DNA from: Strigomonas culicis
Lineage: Eukaryota > Euglenozoa > Kinetoplastea > Trypanosomatida > Trypanosomatidae
Assembly (NCBI GenBank): GCA_000482145.1
Contig: AUXH01000165.1
Location: 1-33,078, forward strand
Reading direction: 5' to 3'
DNA: 33,078 nucleotides
The notes under the pieces were generated by a model, which had not been told where the DNA came from, did not search any database, and saw only the letters and a list, made by a program, of their open reading frames with translations. Within the stretch, counting starts at the first letter, position 1. Each line of letters opens with the position of its first letter. Shown one piece after another: positions 1-8,546 of this stretch. Made by a program: the position numbers and the translations under genes.

Positions 1-3
1 ATC

Positions 4-435
4 ATGACGAAGGCCAACGGTCAACACGCAGCCCGTAAGCTGGTGCGCCTGCGCCGCCGCAACCGCTGGGCGGACAAGGGCTGGAAGAAGTCCCACACCT
101 TCGTGGCCGCGCGCTCGAACCCCTTCGGCGGGTCCTCCCACGCGAAGGGCATCGTGCTCGAGAAGATCGGCGTGGGGGCGAAGCAGCCTAACTCTGCCAT
201 TCGTAAGTGCGTCCGCGTGCAGCTCATCAAGAACGACAAGAAGATCATCGCCTTCGTGCCCAACGATGGTTGCCTCCACTTCATCGAGGAGAACGACGAG
301 GTGCTCGTCTCCGGTTTCGGCCGTTCTGGTCACGCCGTCGGTGATATTCCCGGGGTCCGTTTCAAAGTGATGAAGGTCTCCAACGTCGGCCTGTACGCCC
401 TGTACCGCCAGAAGAAGGAGAAGCCGAGAAACTAA
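4..435 (+). CDS. RPS23: 40S ribosomal protein S23 (uS12)
   Basis: This is a complete 143-codon gene, the same length as eukaryotic S23. The product is the small-subunit protein at the decoding centre, where it helps monitor codon-anticodon pairing in the cytosolic ribosome. The family signature loop [11 protein letters not shown] is at residues 60-70; Pro62 is the residue that is hydroxylated in other eukaryotes. The N-terminus is Arg/Lys-rich ([19 protein letters not shown], from residue 12), as expected for an rRNA-binding tail. The ATG at position 4 gives the standard N-terminus. Only three bases of leader lie inside the window, so the splice acceptor is not visible. It is the first gene of the plus-strand unit and is followed by CRK1. 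Identification rests on near full-length recognition of the family. Confidence 0.97.
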   Translation: MTKANGQHAARKLVRLRRRNRWADKGWKKSHTFVAARSNPFGGSSHAKGIVLEKIGVGAKQPNSAIRKCVRVQLIKNDKKIIAFVPNDGCLHFIEENDEVLVSGFGRSGHAVGDIPGVRFKVMKVSNVGLYALYRQKKEKPRN

Positions 436-1204
436 GAAGGACGCGAGCAGCAACCGCAACAATCTTTTGTCGTGGTTAATGATTTTCGTTTTCTTTTCTC
501 CATTTCCACACGTACACGCATACCTACGTTTGTGCTTTCACATGCACACGTGAGATGTATTTTTTTTTTAAAACTCTTTTGTTTTAAAAAAATAGTACAC
601 TTTTATGTGCTTGTGGGCATTTGCGGAGGGAAAAAGTAATAATTCCTACTACGTTTTTTACCCCTTTATTTTTATTATTTTCATTCCAAATACTTTTTTT
701 CTTCTTGTTTTTGTGTGTGTGTTCCGTGGTTGACGAATCGTTGTTCACCGGAAATGAACTGTGAATGATGCTTTCTTTCCTTCCCCTTTACGTCCAATTT
801 GTATTCCATTTTGCTCCACTTTCTCTTTCTTCTACTTTTGATTAACGACAAAAAGTTTATAAGCAGTCTTATAGGTATAATAATTTTTCTTTTTGACGAA
901 GAAGCAGCCGCGACCGACGCCAGGAGGCTAACCAGAAGCAGGTCCGACCAGGCTATTATTCTACATCACTCAGAGCTTTACGACGTGGCGCATCCCTAAC
1001 TGACCACACTGAGAAGTCGTCGTTCACGAGCTCCGCCCGCCATCCCACACGCCCACTTCCGTCTATCCCTTGTAGATAGCCCCGCGTTTTCAGCGCACCT
1101 TTTTTTTTCTCTTCTTCTACTTCACCCTCCTTTCAAAACTCTTTGTCTTTTTTCTTGTATATCTATTTGTATATCCTCTTGTCGTTCCCTTTCCCTCATA
1201 CGTA
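436..1204 (+). other. RPS23 3'UTR and CRK1 leader, no gene seen
   Basis: This 769-base spacer is AT-rich. It has poly-T and poly-A runs near 560-590 and 650-700, and a short GT run near 713-721. A short open stretch at about 799-999 has a Leu/Phe-rich start and no family resemblance, so it is not called. The final 110 bases are almost pure pyrimidine and form the leader of CRK1. No RNA gene is recognised. Confidence 0.7.
1055..1093 (+). promoter_or_regulatory. Candidate trans-splice acceptor for CRK1
   Basis: AG dinucleotides ending at 1075, 1079 and 1093 follow a C/T-rich stretch. No AG occurs between 1094 and the start codon at 1205; the next AG is inside codon 2. Spliced-leader addition must therefore fall at or before 1093 if the annotated ATG is used. 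The choice among the three AGs is not resolved. Confidence 0.45.
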
Positions 1205-2110
1205 ATGAGTAATCGCTACGAACGGCAGGAGAAGATAGGCGAGGGCACCTACGGTGTCGTGTACAAGGCGCGCGAGGTGACGACCGGCGCCACCGTCGCA
1301 CTGAAGCGCATCCGCCTCGACAACGAGGAGGAGGGCGTGCCGTGCACCGCGATCCGGGAGATCTCGCTGCTGAAGGAGCTGCGCCACGACAACATTGTCC
1401 GACTCTTCGACGTGTGCCACTCGGAGAGCCGCCTGACACTCGTCTTCGAGTTCCTGGACATGGATTTGAAGAAGTACTTAGACAAGGAGGGCGGCAACCT
1501 CGACGCGGCGACGATCCAGCGCTTCATGCGCGGGCTGCTGAAGGGGGTGCGGTACTGCCACCAACGCAACGTGCTGCACCGCGACTTGAAGCCGCAGAAC
1601 CTGCTCATCTCGCGCGAGAAGGATCTCAAGCTGGCGGACTTCGGCCTCGGCCGCGCCTTCGGCATCCCGGTGCGCAAGTTCACGCACGAGGTGGTCACGC
1701 TGTGGTACCGGCCGCCCGACGTGCTGCTGGGCTCGACGCACTACGGCACGGCGGTCGACATCTGGTCCGTCGGCTGCATATTCGCGGAGATGGCCACGGG
1801 CGACCCGCTCTTCGCCGGCCGCAACGACGCGGACCAGCTGCTGCGCATCTTCCGCTTCCTCGGCACGCCGAACAACCAGGTGTGGCCGTCCATGAACCAG
1901 TACCCCAACTCCAGTAACATGTTTTGTAAGGAGGAGTTCCTGCAGAACCTCGAGCCGGACTGTGACCGCGTGCTGCAGACGACCCGCGGCTACGAGAAGC
2001 TCGGCGTCGAGGGCACGGACCTCCTCCGACAGATGCTCCAGTACGAACCGCAGCGGCGCATCTCTGCCGCGGACGCGCTGAACCATCCATACTTCAATGT
2101 CGTCTTCTGA
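1205..2110 (+). CDS. CRK1: Cdc2-related protein kinase CRK1
   Basis: This 301-residue cyclin-dependent serine/threonine kinase has the compact single-domain length of CDK1. Visible elements are the glycine loop GEGTYG (12-17) with inhibitory-site Thr15/Tyr16, catalytic Lys34, the cyclin-binding helix PCTAIRE (46-52), HRDLKPQN (125-132) with catalytic Asp127, DFG (145-147), and the activation-loop Thr160 in [20 protein letters not shown] in place of PSTAIRE is typical of the trypanosomatid CRK1 group. CRK1 is a cell-cycle kinase that partners cyclins, acting around G1/S in studied species. The order S23, CRK1, CCT-delta matches, as far as I recall, a block on Leishmania chromosome 21. The ATG at 1205 follows a long pyrimidine leader. 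All catalytic residues are present. Assignment to CRK1 rather than another CRK rests on overall resemblance. Confidence 0.9.
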   Translation: MSNRYERQEKIGEGTYGVVYKAREVTTGATVALKRIRLDNEEEGVPCTAIREISLLKELRHDNIVRLFDVCHSESRLTLVFEFLDMDLKKYLDKEGGNLDAATIQRFMRGLLKGVRYCHQRNVLHRDLKPQNLLISREKDLKLADFGLGRAFGIPVRKFTHEVVTLWYRPPDVLLGSTHYGTAVDIWSVGCIFAEMATGDPLFAGRNDADQLLRIFRFLGTPNNQVWPSMNQYPNSSNMFCKEEFLQNLEPDCDRVLQTTRGYEKLGVEGTDLLRQMLQYEPQRRISAADALNHPYFNVVF

Positions 2111-2354
2111 TATATACACAGGTAAGGGTGCCAGAAGAAGTGAACCTAATAAACGAACAAGCAGCGCACAAACAAACAAACAACCAAACAACAACAACAA
2201 CACAACACACACACACAAAAAAAAGAAACAGAATACTAACAGAAAAAAAGTAATAATACCGAAGCGAAACAAAACAATCAAAGGGGAAAACAGTGTTAGA
2301 TTTGAACTAGAAAAGACTTAACATTTTTTTATTTGTTTATACAGAAAAAGGTAT

Positions 2355-2383
2355 ACATATATATATAGAGAGAGAGAGAGAGA
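2355..2383. repeat. TA/GA compound microsatellite
   Basis: A short TA repeat runs directly into a GA repeat within the CRK1-CCT spacer. The same compound arrangement recurs at the right end of the window (33005-33072). Confidence 0.85.
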
Positions 2384-3870
2384 TAGGGAGATAAATAGAG
2401 GCAGAACGTGAAAAAGGTCATGTCCGTGTCAAGCCATACCATTTAGAGGAAGAGGAAAATGTTGAAGACATGAAAGTAAAGGACAAAGAGACACATTGCT
2501 AATAACGAGCACTTTTTTCTAGTCCCCCTTTTTCTTTTTGCATCAACTCATTCTTTCTCTCGTTTCCTTTCTCCTTTTTTTTTGTTCGACAAATATACGT
2601 ATATATCTTATTGTAATTATTATTGAGTCGTTCTACACTGTCACGCGCTTAAGACCCCCTGGTGTGATCCACAACAGAGTTACAATTTGCCTTTTTTGTC
2701 TTTTTTTTTTGCTCCTTTTGGGAGTTCCCTTCTTTGTCCCTGGACATATTCTGCGATGCGACTTTTATCACGGTTGCAATACCCATGTTTAGGTACACCT
2801 ATATGTGTGTATGTGAGACGTGTGCGCATAATCATAAAAAAAAAATGAAATCGGCGTGATGCAAACACACATGCAAAAATAAAAAGAATAACATGAAAAA
2901 AAAAAACAATTGTATAAAACAGAAATTAATAGGTGACGTTACTAACTGCACTTTTGCAACCGATGGAGGTGATGGAAAAATGGGAATACCTTTTACTACA
3001 GAAACTACTTTCTTTTGGTTGTTCACTTCTTTATTCAGGCGATCATTGTTATTTTTTTTCTCCCTTTTCTTTTTCTTTCTCTTTTCCTTGTCGTAATCCA
3101 TTGTATACGTAATGATTACGAGTAACAAAACTGACAGAAACTACAAAAGAAGAAAAAGGGAAACAGCAAAAAAAAAGAAGAGAAGCACTGTTTATTAGTG
3201 TTCACTGTTGTTGGCGATACTCATTGTAACTATTGTTATTGTTTCCCTTTCTTTTTCTTTTGAATGTACATTTTTCGTTTATTTTTTTGTTTTTAAAGAA
3301 GAGAAGCACATCGGCTTTCAGTTTTTATTTGGAATTCTTTTTGTTCTTCTGTTGTTTACATTGCACCTTTTCTTTCTTCTAGTGCACTCCCTCTTTTTAT
3401 CATACATACGAGTGTCTTTTTCTTTTCTTTTTCACTCCTCTCTCCCTAAAGTGCATACACACATACATATATATACTGGGAAGTAGAGATGTTCGTTAAA
3501 AAAAAAAGAAGAAAAAAAAGAAGAGATAAAAAAGTCTTAATAGGCATTGCATAATGGGAAACAAAAAGAGATGAAGCGAAACCGACAACAACAAGAGGAA
3601 AAAAGAAACGCATTGACGATTTATCATAAAAGAGCGAAACCGATTCTTACTGTCGTAAGACAAACGTTTCAGTGACACGTACATATTTATATGTATGTAT
3701 GCTCAATGAACTCATTTGTTCCTTTTCGCCATTGTCATCACTAGTAGCTCAGTTTTTCTTCGTGTGAAGAATAATAAAACTGTGAATACACATTTTTTTT
3801 TTTTAATTGCTTGTATTTATGTGTGCTCTTATTATTTCTGTCGCTGCGGTTTTCCATTCGGTCAAGTGTA

Positions 3871-3957
3871 CTTCTTCCCCCTTCTCTTTACAACAACAAC
3901 AACAACAACAACAAAAAACAACACTACGAAACATACCAAAAAACAACAACGAAAAAG
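3871..3957 (+). promoter_or_regulatory. Candidate trans-splice acceptor for CCT-delta
   Basis: A pyrimidine tract at about 3871-3890 is followed by a CAA repeat and A-rich spacer. The first AG after the tract ends at 3957. This would give a 41-base leader before the ATG at 3999. The spacing from tract to AG, about 65 bases, is longish but acceptable for trypanosomatids. Confidence 0.5.
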
Positions 3958-3998
3958 GTAAACCATCATATATACAATAAAAAGAAAGCGTACTTATC

Positions 3999-5639
3999 AT
4001 GTCTGCCCCCGCCGCACCGGCCGCCCGCAAGGCGCGAAGGACAAACGAGAGCAAGAAGGACACGAACACGCAGACAGACGTGCGCTTCAGCAACATTAAC
4101 GCGGCGAAGGCCGTCGCGGACTGCATCCGCACCTCCCTCGGCCCGCGCGGCATGGACAAGATGATTATCAACCCCCAGGGCGAGACGCTCATCAGCAACG
4201 ACGGGGCGACCATCCTGTCCAAGCTTCAAGTGACCCACCCGTGCGCGAAAATGCTGGTGGACCTGTCCAAGTCCCAGGACATCGAGGCCGGCGACGGCAC
4301 GACCACCGTCGCGGTGCTCTGCGGCGCGCTGCTGCGCGCGGTCGAGGGGCTGCTGCTGAAGGGCATCCACCCGACGCAGATCTCTGAGAGCTTCAACCTC
4401 TGCGCCAAGATGGCGGAGCAGGTGCTGGAGGACATGAGCACGAAGATCGACATCGAGGACCGCGAGACGCTCACGAAGGCGGCCATCACGTCTCTCAACT
4501 CCAAGGTGATCTCGCAGAACAGCGACTTCATCGCGCCCCTCGCGGTCGAGGCCGTCTGCAAGATCATCCGCAAGGACGGCACGGTCGACCTGCGCGACGT
4601 GCGCGTGACGACCGCACTCGGCAGCACCATCGAGGACAGCGAGCTGATCCACAGCGGCCTTGTGCTGAAGCAGAAGGCGTCGCGCGTCGCCGGCGGCCCC
4701 GTGCGCATCCAGCAGGCGAAGATCGCCTTCATCCAGTTCTGCCTCTCCCCCCCGAAGACGGACATGGAGAGCACCGTGACCATCACGGACTACACGCAGA
4801 TGGACCGTGCGCTGAAGGATGAGCGCAAGTACCTGCTGCAGCTGTGCAAGGCCATCAAGGACGCCGGCGTCAACGTGCTGCTCGTGCAGAAGTCCGTGCT
4901 GCGCGACGCCGTCACCGCGCAGTCGCTCGACTTTCTAGCCAAGATGAAGATCATGGTCGTCACGGACATCGAGCGCAACGACGTAGACTACATCACCAAG
5001 ACGCTCGGCTGCCTGCCCGTCGCGAACATCGAGAACCTCACGGCGGACAAGTTCGGCTCGGCCGACCTCGTCGTCGAGGAGAGCACGCCGAGCGGCAAGG
5101 TCATCAGGATCACCGGCGTGCAGCCGCCACCGCCGTCGACGCTCAACCGCGAGCTCTTCGGCAAAACGGTCTGCTTCTTCCTGCGCGGCAGCAACGCGCT
5201 CATGCTGGACGAGGCGGAGCGCGCGCTGCACGACTCGCTGTGCGTCATCCGCTCCATCGTGAAGAAGCGCGCCATCATGCCTGGCGGCGCGGCGGGTGAG
5301 ATGGAGATCTGCATGAAGCTCGGCCGCTACGCGCGCGAGGGCGCAGAGGGCGTGCACATGTTCTGTATGCGCGCCTACGCGGACGCGTTCGAGATTGTGC
5401 CCTACACCCTTGCCGAGAACGCCGGTCTGCAGCCGATCAACGTCGTCACGGACCTCCGCAACGCGCACGCGGCCGGGCAGGTCACCGCCGGCGTGAACGT
5501 GCGCCGCGGCTGCGTCACCGACATGGTCGAGGAAAACGTTGTGCAGCCGCTGCTGGTCGGCACGTCCGCCGTGCGCCTTGCGTCGGAGTGCGTCATGATG
5601 CTCCTCAAGATAGATGATATTATTATGACACGTATTTAA
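3999..5639 (+). CDS. CCT4: T-complex protein 1 subunit delta (CCT4)
   Basis: This 546-residue group II chaperonin subunit has the usual CCT length. It forms one position of the eight-membered TRiC/CCT ring, which folds actin, tubulin and other cytosolic proteins using ATP. Nucleotide-binding motifs are intact: GPRGMDKM (48-55), NDGATIL (67-73), GDGTTTVAV (98-106) and GGAAGEME (429-436). The N-terminal block VRFSNINAAKAVADCIRTSL and the segment SKSQDIEAGDGTTTV resemble the delta subunit more than its paralogues. The start gives a short Ala/Pro-rich, basic N-terminal tail typical of delta. High tubulin demand from the subpellicular and flagellar cytoskeleton makes this a housekeeping gene. It is followed by a serine carboxypeptidase gene. 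No irregularity is seen. Confidence 0.95.
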   Translation: MSAPAAPAARKARRTNESKKDTNTQTDVRFSNINAAKAVADCIRTSLGPRGMDKMIINPQGETLISNDGATILSKLQVTHPCAKMLVDLSKSQDIEAGDGTTTVAVLCGALLRAVEGLLLKGIHPTQISESFNLCAKMAEQVLEDMSTKIDIEDRETLTKAAITSLNSKVISQNSDFIAPLAVEAVCKIIRKDGTVDLRDVRVTTALGSTIEDSELIHSGLVLKQKASRVAGGPVRIQQAKIAFIQFCLSPPKTDMESTVTITDYTQMDRALKDERKYLLQLCKAIKDAGVNVLLVQKSVLRDAVTAQSLDFLAKMKIMVVTDIERNDVDYITKTLGCLPVANIENLTADKFGSADLVVEESTPSGKVIRITGVQPPPPSTLNRELFGKTVCFFLRGSNALMLDEAERALHDSLCVIRSIVKKRAIMPGGAAGEMEICMKLGRYAREGAEGVHMFCMRAYADAFEIVPYTLAENAGLQPINVVTDLRNAHAAGQVTAGVNVRRGCVTDMVEENVVQPLLVGTSAVRLASECVMMLLKIDDIIMTRI

Positions 5640-6283
5640 ATACAATACATAGCATATATACAGTTACATGTGTGTTTGTGTGTCGCTTATTATTATATAT
5701 ATAAAAAAAAAAGGAAAGAAAAGTAAAGTAATGAGTAAATTTTTTAAACAAGAAGCAAAGTGAAGTAATAACAAATAGAGAAGGAGTTTTTTTTCCCTTT
5801 TAAAAAAAGAAAATGGAAAGAAAAAGAATGTACTTAATTGTATAGAGACGAATGAATAGAAAATGACGATTAAAAGGAAAAAAAAAAGGAAAGCACGCAC
5901 AGAGATACGTAGGCTCACGGCTGTGGGGACCGGTCATTTTTCGTTTTGTTTTCCTCTCTTTTTCATTTTCCTTTTCTGTTGTTGGAAAAAAAAAACTTCT
6001 GTTGTTGTCGCTTTAACTCCACAACAATGTTATATCTTTATCTATATTTTTATATACATAATTCCGCGTGGTTGCTAGACCCCACCATCATCTCATATAG
6101 TGTTCAGTCGATCCTTGACACACTTTTTTTTCTTTCTTCATCGTCCCCTTCTTCATATCTCCATATACTGCAATCTCTCTCTTTTTTTCTCTCCCTTGTC
6201 TTCTCTATCTGTTAGTTCATCATCGAAAAAAAAAACTCTTCTTCTCTCCCATTACCGTTTATTTATACTCCCCAACCACCACC
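5640..6283 (+). other. CCT-delta 3'UTR and carboxypeptidase leader
   Basis: This 644-base AT-rich spacer is purine-rich in its first half (5700-5890) and pyrimidine-rich in its second half (5930-6210). The purine to pyrimidine switch is the expected layout of a 3'UTR followed by the next gene's splicing signal. No RNA gene or credible protein is seen. Confidence 0.65.
6121..6215 (+). promoter_or_regulatory. Trans-splice acceptor for carboxypeptidase
   Basis: A 90-base pyrimidine-dominated tract ends with GTTAG, the AG ending at 6215. This predicts a 68-base leader before the ATG at 6284. It is one of the clearest acceptors in the window. Confidence 0.6.
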
Positions 6284-7837
6284 ATGCACCCGCACTCGCT
6301 GCTGCTGCTGCTGCTGCTGCTGGTCCCTCTGCTGCTGCTGTGCTCGACGGTGGTGTCCGCGTCCCTGCACGTCGGCGTGGACCCGGCGCGCACGACCTTT
6401 GTCACCGCGGCGGGCGTCACCGCGACGCTGGAGGAGCACGACGGCGGCTGGCCGCGCTGCGAGCGTGCGCAGCAGTGGAGCGGCTACCTGCACCTCCCCG
6501 GCGCCCCGCCGGACGGCGACAGCACCACGAAGCACTACTTCTACTGGATGTTCGGCCCGCGCGCGGTGGAGCGGCGCGCGACCGCGCCGCTCGTGCTGTG
6601 GATGACGGGCGGCCCCGGCTGCAGCTCGGTGCTTGCCCTCCTCACGGAGATGGGGCCATGCAGTGTGGACGCCGACCGCGGCGATGTGCGGCACAACCCA
6701 TGGGCGTGGAACGCGGAGGCCTTCCTTCTCTTCGTCGACCAGCCGGCCGGCGTCGGCTACAGCTACGCGGACCGCGCGAGCGACCTGGACCGCAACGAGT
6801 CGCAGGTGGCGGACGACATGTACCACTTTGTGCAGGCGCTGATGGAGCGCCACGCCGAGCTGCGCGGCCGCGAGTGGTTCGTCGTTGGCGAGAGCTACGG
6901 CGGGCACTACGCACCCGCGACCGCGCACCGCATCCTGCGCGGGAACGCGGAGCTGCGGGCCGCGGGCCGCGGCGGCTATCGGCCGGTGCGGCTGGCGGGA
7001 ATGGCGGTCGGCAACGGCCTGACGGACTCCACGCTGCAGTACCCCGCCTACCCCCGCATGGCGCACAACTACTGCCGCGACGCGTTCGGCGCCCCGTGTG
7101 TGAGCGCGGCGGACCGCCAGACGATGGAGGCCGCGCTGCCGGACTGCCAGGCGGCCATCGCTGCCTGTAACGCGGCCGCGGCGGGCAGCGCCGCGGAGGA
7201 GGAGAGCTGCACCGCGGCGTTCCGCCTGTGCGCGGCGGTGACGGCGCCGTACAGCGCGACGCGGCGCAACCCGTACGACGTGCGCCGCTTCTGCGACGCG
7301 GACAGCGACCTCTGCTACGACTTTGCGCACGTCGAGAAGTTTCTGAACCGGCCGGACGTGCAGCGCGCCCTCGGCGCCCGCGAGGGTACCCACTGGGAGA
7401 GCTGCAACATGGAGGTGAACGGCATGTTCGTGCTGGACTTCTACAAGAACTTCAACGCCAGCGTCGTCGCGCTGCTCGAGGCCGGCGTGCGCGTCATGAT
7501 CTACGCGGGCGACTGCGACTTCATCTGCAACTGGATCGGCAACAAGGCATGGCTGCAGGCGCTGCGCTGGAGCGGCCACGACGCCTTCGCGGCTGCCTAC
7601 GACGTGCCGTTTCGGCTGGAGGCGCGGCGGGGGGTGCCGCGGGAGGAGCGCATCGTCGGGCTCGTGCGCGCGGTGGCGGCGGACCAGCTGCCGGCGGCGG
7701 CCGCCGTCAACTCCACCTCGCCCATCCTCCTCACCTTTGTGCAGCTCTTCGGCGCCGGGCACATGGTGCCCATGGACCAGCCCGCGGCCTCGCGCACCAT
7801 GCTGCACCACTTCCTCCGCGACGAGCCCTTCGTCTGA
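6284..7837 (+). CDS. Secreted/lysosomal serine carboxypeptidase, S10 family
   Basis: This 517-residue S10 serine carboxypeptidase removes C-terminal amino acids and probably acts in the lysosome or secretory route. Residues 5-26 form a leucine-rich signal peptide with cleavage likely after VVSA. The oxyanion region WMTGGPGCSS spans 106-115. The nucleophile is Ser204 in GESYGG, the acid Asp412 lies in AGDCDFICNW, and His493 lies in GAGHMVP. FICNWIGNKAW strongly resembles the yeast carboxypeptidase Y group. Several N-glycosylation sequons are present (NES at 171, NAS and NST later). The leucine run is encoded by a near-pure CTG repeat (6299-6321) and could vary in length. It is the last plus-strand gene before the convergent region. 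The family matches the trypanosomatid carboxypeptidase often named CBP1. All catalytic residues are present, so an active enzyme is expected. Confidence 0.93.
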   Translation: MHPHSLLLLLLLLVPLLLLCSTVVSASLHVGVDPARTTFVTAAGVTATLEEHDGGWPRCERAQQWSGYLHLPGAPPDGDSTTKHYFYWMFGPRAVERRATAPLVLWMTGGPGCSSVLALLTEMGPCSVDADRGDVRHNPWAWNAEAFLLFVDQPAGVGYSYADRASDLDRNESQVADDMYHFVQALMERHAELRGREWFVVGESYGGHYAPATAHRILRGNAELRAAGRGGYRPVRLAGMAVGNGLTDSTLQYPAYPRMAHNYCRDAFGAPCVSAADRQTMEAALPDCQAAIAACNAAAAGSAAEEESCTAAFRLCAAVTAPYSATRRNPYDVRRFCDADSDLCYDFAHVEKFLNRPDVQRALGAREGTHWESCNMEVNGMFVLDFYKNFNASVVALLEAGVRVMIYAGDCDFICNWIGNKAWLQALRWSGHDAFAAAYDVPFRLEARRGVPREERIVGLVRAVAADQLPAAAAVNSTSPILLTFVQLFGAGHMVPMDQPAASRTMLHHFLRDEPFV

Positions 7838-8131
7838 GGCTTTGCTTCTTCCTTTTCTAGAGAAAACTGTACATGTCTACATGGAAAAAAGAGCATCAAT
7901 GCGTCAATGAACCATGCTGTGCTGTGCCACTGGGGCGGCTGCGGCTCTCAGCGCATCTTGTTCTCTCTTTCCCTCTGCTTCTCTTTTTTTTTTTCCGCAG
8001 ACTCCCCGTCACCCCTTTTCTACTCCGAGCGGGAGGAAGGGAGGGGCGACCCCGCACATATGTACTTAACCACCTACCTAGCGTGTTAGGGCGGAGAATT
8101 CACCTTCGGCATACAGCCAGGTTTCACCGAA
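7838..8131. other. Convergent strand-switch region, left part
   Basis: This stretch lies between the end of the last plus-strand gene and the tRNA. It includes a T-run at 7984-7994 and GC-rich sequence from about 8020. A six-base inverted repeat (8104-8109 with 8127-8132, 17-base loop) abuts the tRNA 5' end. No second tRNA, snRNA or protein gene is recognised. Plus-strand and minus-strand units meet here, so it probably carries the carboxypeptidase 3'UTR and polymerase II termination signals. Confidence 0.6.
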
Positions 8132-8205
8132 GCGCGGCTGGTCTAGGTGGTTATGACGTCGCTTTAACACGGCGAAGGTCTCGGGTTCGAGTCCCGAGCT
8201 GCGTA
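8132..8205 (+). tRNA. tRNA-Val (AAC)
   Basis: A complete cloverleaf can be drawn. The acceptor stem GCGCGGC (8132-8138) pairs with GCTGCGT (8198-8204) with two G-U pairs, and A8205 is the discriminator. The D-arm lies within 8141-8157. The anticodon stem TCGCT/GGCGA (8159-8163/8171-8175) closes a seven-base loop with anticodon AAC at 8166-8168. The variable loop has five bases, and the T-stem TCGGG/CCCGA holds the loop TTCGAGT. A-box and B-box promoter elements are internal. There is no intron. It reads valine GUU and, with A34 converted to inosine, GUC and GUA. It sits alone between the two converging transcription units. Confidence 0.96.
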
Positions 8206-8206
8206 A

Positions 8207-8213
8207 TTTTTTT
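8207..8213 (+). terminator. RNA polymerase III T-run terminator
   Basis: Seven consecutive T residues start two bases after the tRNA acceptor stem ends. This is the standard polymerase III stop signal. Confidence 0.85.
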
Positions 8214-8214
8214 C

Positions 8215-8244
8215 CCTCCCCACACCCTTCCTATGGTGGGGAGG
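8215..8244 (+). other. Perfect 9-bp hairpin after the tRNA terminator
   Basis: CCTCCCCAC (8215-8223) and GTGGGGAGG (8236-8244) are perfectly complementary with a 12-base loop. The hairpin begins one base after the polymerase III T-run. Its role is unknown. It could help end transcription from either direction or be part of an unassigned structured RNA. Confidence 0.6.
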
Positions 8245-8546
8245 AGGGGAGGGGCCCTGACCTTGCGCGGAGCCCAGCGGGGGGCAACCCACCCCTCAGG
8301 CACTCGTTAAGCTTCTGTTTGCTTCCGTGGCGTTGGTGCTTTTCTTTTCGAGAGACGAGAGAGGAGAGGAGAGAAGCCGAGTGGACGAGGCACAGCCGCC
8401 GCGCATGGCGTCTCGAAGGTCTTCCGTGCGGACCTGCGAGGTGAGTGGGTAATTCTCTTTTTTTTTTGAAACGATGAACGTGGGTATAAAAAACAAAAGG
8501 CCTTTTGACAGGATTTCTGCATGGACACAAATAAAAAAAAAAGGTT
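8245..8546. other. Convergent strand-switch region, GC-rich right part
   Basis: This block is much more GC-rich than other spacers in the window. It has a possible CCTGA/TCAGG pairing (8256-8260 with 8296-8300) around C- and G-runs, a GA-rich segment (8350-8380), and a T-run at 8459-8468. It could be the 3'UTR of the PEF gene on the minus strand, an unassigned polymerase III RNA, or neither. I tried to match it to 7SL and U-snRNAs and could not. Confidence 0.45.

Larger units (their letters stand above)
2111..3998 (+). other. Long AT-rich spacer between CRK1 and CCT-delta
   Basis: This 1.9 kb stretch has no convincing gene. It holds an A/CAA-rich segment (2150-2290), a TA then GA microsatellite (2355-2383), many T-runs, poly-A runs near 2836 and 3500-3530, and a CAA repeat at 3891-3913. 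Short open stretches (for example 2538-2792 and 3208-3486) encode Phe/Leu-rich low-complexity peptides, as expected from T-rich DNA. It probably carries the CRK1 3'UTR and the CCT-delta leader. A non-coding RNA cannot be excluded, but none is recognised. Confidence 0.6.

Noticed and set aside
2538..3486. Small open frames in the CRK1-CCT spacer
   Set aside because: They encode Phe/Leu/Ser-rich low-complexity peptides typical of T-rich DNA, with none of the GC third-position bias seen in every real gene here.
6263..7810. Minus-strand open frame of about 515 codons
   Set aside because: It is antisense to the carboxypeptidase, whose catalytic residues are all in the plus-strand frame.
8000..8130. 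A second tRNA beside tRNA-Val
   Set aside because: No B-box (GGTTCGANNCC-type) sequence or cloverleaf was found on either strand outside 8132-8205.
8220..8300. Possible U4 snRNA-like CCTTGCGCGG motif or 7SL RNA
   Set aside because: The short match stands alone. No Sm site, no further U4 or SRP consensus and no convincing fold of either type was found, so the block is left unassigned.
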